DNA from: Spirosomataceae bacterium
GTDB lineage: Bacteria; Bacteroidota; Bacteroidia; Cytophagales; Spirosomataceae
NCBI GenBank assembly: GCA_030731175.1
Contig: JANQUM010000370.1
Coordinates: 1-17,264, forward strand
Direction of reading: 5' to 3'
Length of the DNA stretch: 17,264 nucleotides
Numbering within the stretch: position 1 is the first letter of the stretch; each line of letters opens with the position of its first letter. Position numbers and translations under genes: made by a program. A model generated the notes under the pieces. It searched no databases. It saw only the letters and a program-made list of their open reading frames with translations, and was not told the DNA's origin. Of this stretch, positions 15,577 to 17,264 are shown piece after piece.

Positions 15577-16683
15577 ATGTCACAAAAACGCTCGTACTGG
15601 ATTTATCAACTCATCGGTTGGTCATTTTACCACTTCTCCGAGCTAATCGGTTTTTTTACCCTTTTCTCTTTTAACCTTGATGGCTTTACCCTCATGATTG
15701 GCAACGCCGTCGTGAATATCATCATGGGTATCACCCTGACGCACGTTTTCCGGTTAATTTATAAAGAATACGAGTGGATAAAATTGCCCGTTGGGCAGAT
15801 GATAATCCGCAGCGGCGGCATGGTTTTACTCATCACTTTTGTGATGGCGGCGGTTAATATTCCGCTTGACGGGCAACTGATAAATACCGAAAAAATGAAC
15901 TGGGCGTTGCGTGACATTGGCTACTTGGTAACACTCGGAAAACCCGTTTTGATTTGGGTACTGATTTACGTTTTTTACAGTTACACCAATGAGCGAAAAA
16001 ACGACGCTATTGTGCGAATAAAACTTCAATCTTCCATCAAAGAAACGGAGGCAAAAGTACTTCGGGCTCAAATGAATCCGCATTTTATGTTTAACGCCCT
16101 TAATAGCATTCGGGCGTTAATTATTGAAGACCCTTCAAGGGCTCAAAAAGGCATTACTCAACTTTCTAATATATTGCGGAGTTCGCTCGTTGCCGACAGG
16201 CGAACTACCGTTACGCTCAAAGAGGAACTCAAAACCATTGCGGATTACCTTGCTCTCGAAAAAGTACGTTACGAAGAGCGACTGCAAGTAAAGTGGGATA
16301 TTGACAAACGAACCCTCAGCTTGCTTGTACCACCCATGATGCTGCAAACTCTGGTTGAAAATGCCATAAAACACGGCGTTCAGAAGGCTTTGCGATGGGG
16401 TTATGTAGAAATTAAAACCTCACTCGACGCTAAAAATCTTATTATTCGGGTGCGAAATACCGGAGAATTATTAAGCAAAACCAATAACCACGAAGCCGGA
16501 GGTTTTGGGCTGATAAACACCCAACAACGCCTAAGTTTACTTTATGGAGATGATGCCAGTTTTGAAATTAATCAGGAAGACTCCATCACTGTTTGTGCTG
16601 AAATACAACTTCCGCTCGGTAAATTGAGCATCAAAACAAACTCAGAAACATTGAATACGAGAAATAGCGAGATTATCGGATAA
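15577..16683 (+). CDS. LytS-type sensor histidine kinase
   Basis: The 368-residue protein has four N-terminal membrane segments (about 10-32, 38-60, 76-95, 118-137). A short coiled stretch leads into a His_kinase (PF06580) domain. AQMNPHFMFNALNSIRALI at 164-182 contains the phospho-accepting H169. LVENAIKHGV at 259-268 is the N box of the ATPase domain, and GGFGLINTQQRL is the G box. Kinases of this class usually signal to a LytTR response regulator encoded next door. Here the next gene is tex on the opposite strand and the preceding gene is a phosphatase, so no partner is in the window. The last codons and the stop lie inside a 39-base palindrome. Confidence 0.92.
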   Translation: MSQKRSYWIYQLIGWSFYHFSELIGFFTLFSFNLDGFTLMIGNAVVNIIMGITLTHVFRLIYKEYEWIKLPVGQMIIRSGGMVLLITFVMAAVNIPLDGQLINTEKMNWALRDIGYLVTLGKPVLIWVLIYVFYSYTNERKNDAIVRIKLQSSIKETEAKVLRAQMNPHFMFNALNSIRALIIEDPSRAQKGITQLSNILRSSLVADRRTTVTLKEELKTIADYLALEKVRYEERLQVKWDIDKRTLSLLVPPMMLQTLVENAIKHGVQKALRWGYVEIKTSLDAKNLIIRVRNTGELLSKTNNHEAGGFGLINTQQRLSLLYGDDASFEINQEDSITVCAEIQLPLGKLSIKTNSETLNTRNSEIIG

Positions 16684-16697
16684 TCTCGCTATTTCTC
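16659..16697. terminator. Long palindrome, probable bidirectional terminator
   Basis: Two perfectly complementary 19-base arms (16659-16677 and 16679-16697) are separated by one base. The left arm is coding sequence for the end of the histidine kinase, and the TAA stop (16681-16683) is in the right arm. It lies between convergent genes 28 bases from the tex stop. There is no T run on either side, so the terminator role is inferred from position and stem strength. Confidence 0.6.
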
Positions 16698-16725
16698 TGT
16701 AAATCTTCAAAATTGATATTGTTGC

Positions 16726-17264
16726 TTAAACTTCTTTCATACTCAACGCAATTCGCTTGCGGTTTGCCTCAACTTCCATCACTTTTACCTTCACTTTTTG
16801 GTGAACAACTACCACTTCGTTGGGGTCTTTCACGAATTTATTGGCAAGTTGCGAAATGTGAACCAAACCATCCTGATGCACACCAATATCCACAAAACAG
16901 CCAAACGCCGTAATATTTGTTACAATTCCGGGCAGTACCATCCCAACGTGCAAATCTTCTATTTTGTGAACGTCTGCAAAAGTAAATTCTTCTAAGACCT
17001 CGCGTGGGTCACGCCCGGGTTTTTCGAGTTCGTTCAGGATATCCGTTAATGTTGGTAAACCAACGGTTGCGGTAACGTATTTTTTCAAATCCACGCTTTT
17101 TCGCAGCGATTGGTTTTCGATTAATTGCGGAACGGTTACGCCCAAATCTTTCGCCATGCGTTCCACCACAGCATAACTTTCTGGATGCACCGCCGAATTA
17201 TCCAGCGGGTTCTTCGCTCCGTTTATCCTTAAAAATCCTGCTGCTTGCTCGAAGGCTTTTGCAC
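16726..17264 (-). CDS. tex: Tex-family S1 RNA-binding protein, C-terminal part (5'-truncated)
   Basis: The frame is open to the right edge, so only the last 179 residues are present. In order they show the end of the helix-hairpin-helix region (AKAFEQAAGFLRI, then GAKNPLDNSAVHPESY), a linker with YVTATVGLPTLTDILNELEKPGRDPR, and a C-terminal S1 domain (VGMVLPGIVTNITAFGCFVDIGVHQDGLVHIS, ending MEVEANRKRIALSMKEV). Tex is a widely conserved nucleic-acid-binding protein linked to transcription and RNA turnover. The GTG at 17188-17190 is an internal valine, not a start, since conserved Tex sequence continues upstream of it. It converges on the histidine kinase gene. Confidence 0.93.
   Translation of the reverse strand, partial: AKAFEQAAGFLRINGAKNPLDNSAVHPESYAVVERMAKDLGVTVPQLIENQSLRKSVDLKKYVTATVGLPTLTDILNELEKPGRDPREVLEEFTFADVHKIEDLHVGMVLPGIVTNITAFGCFVDIGVHQDGLVHISQLANKFVKDPNEVVVVHQKVKVKVMEVEANRKRIALSMKEV

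Overview
The window looks like a chromosomal segment of a Bacteroidota bacterium, most likely order Cytophagales. The evidence is a TonB-dependent receptor with an N-terminal CarboxypepD_reg-like domain, a LytS-type sensor kinase, a PorT-like outer-membrane barrel, promoter boxes of the Bacteroidota form TAnnTTTG, and gene starts without Shine-Dalgarno sequences. Genus-level placement is not possible from this sequence alone. There are no tRNA, rRNA, CRISPR or insertion-sequence features, and no gene-free stretch longer than 300 bases.

Left part (1-9734): a 5'-truncated esterase with a carbohydrate-binding-like N-terminus converges on an AraC-family regulator. The regulator is divergent from a five-gene same-strand cluster: TonB-dependent receptor, GH63-type glycoside hydrolase resembling mannosyl/glucosylglycerate hydrolases, sodium:solute symporter, ROK sugar kinase, and GlxK/GarK-type glycerate kinase. 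From the hydrolase onward the genes overlap by ATGA or are 6 nt apart. Read together they suggest a complete catabolic route for a hexosylglycerate (glucosylglycerate or mannosylglycerate, which are compatible solutes): outer-membrane uptake, inner-membrane Na+ symport, hydrolysis to hexose plus D-glycerate, and phosphorylation of both products into glycolysis. An intrinsic terminator separates the receptor from the enzymes and may set their ratio.

Middle (9735-11640): a REP-like palindromic element lies between the convergent glycerate kinase gene and a stand-alone cupin related to the C-terminal domain of type II mannose-6-phosphate isomerase. The cupin has its own well-formed promoter. If it is a real isomerase it would fit mannose as the released hexose, but this is only suggestive. 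A DUF2254 membrane protein follows on the same strand.

Right part (11641-17264): housekeeping-like genes. These are leucyl aminopeptidase (pepA) with a strong terminator, a PorT-like outer-membrane barrel and a hotdog thioesterase on the minus strand, a histidine phosphatase that appears to start with TTG, an orphan LytS-type histidine kinase whose last codons form half of a 39-nt palindrome, and the C-terminal end of the S1-domain protein Tex running off the right edge.
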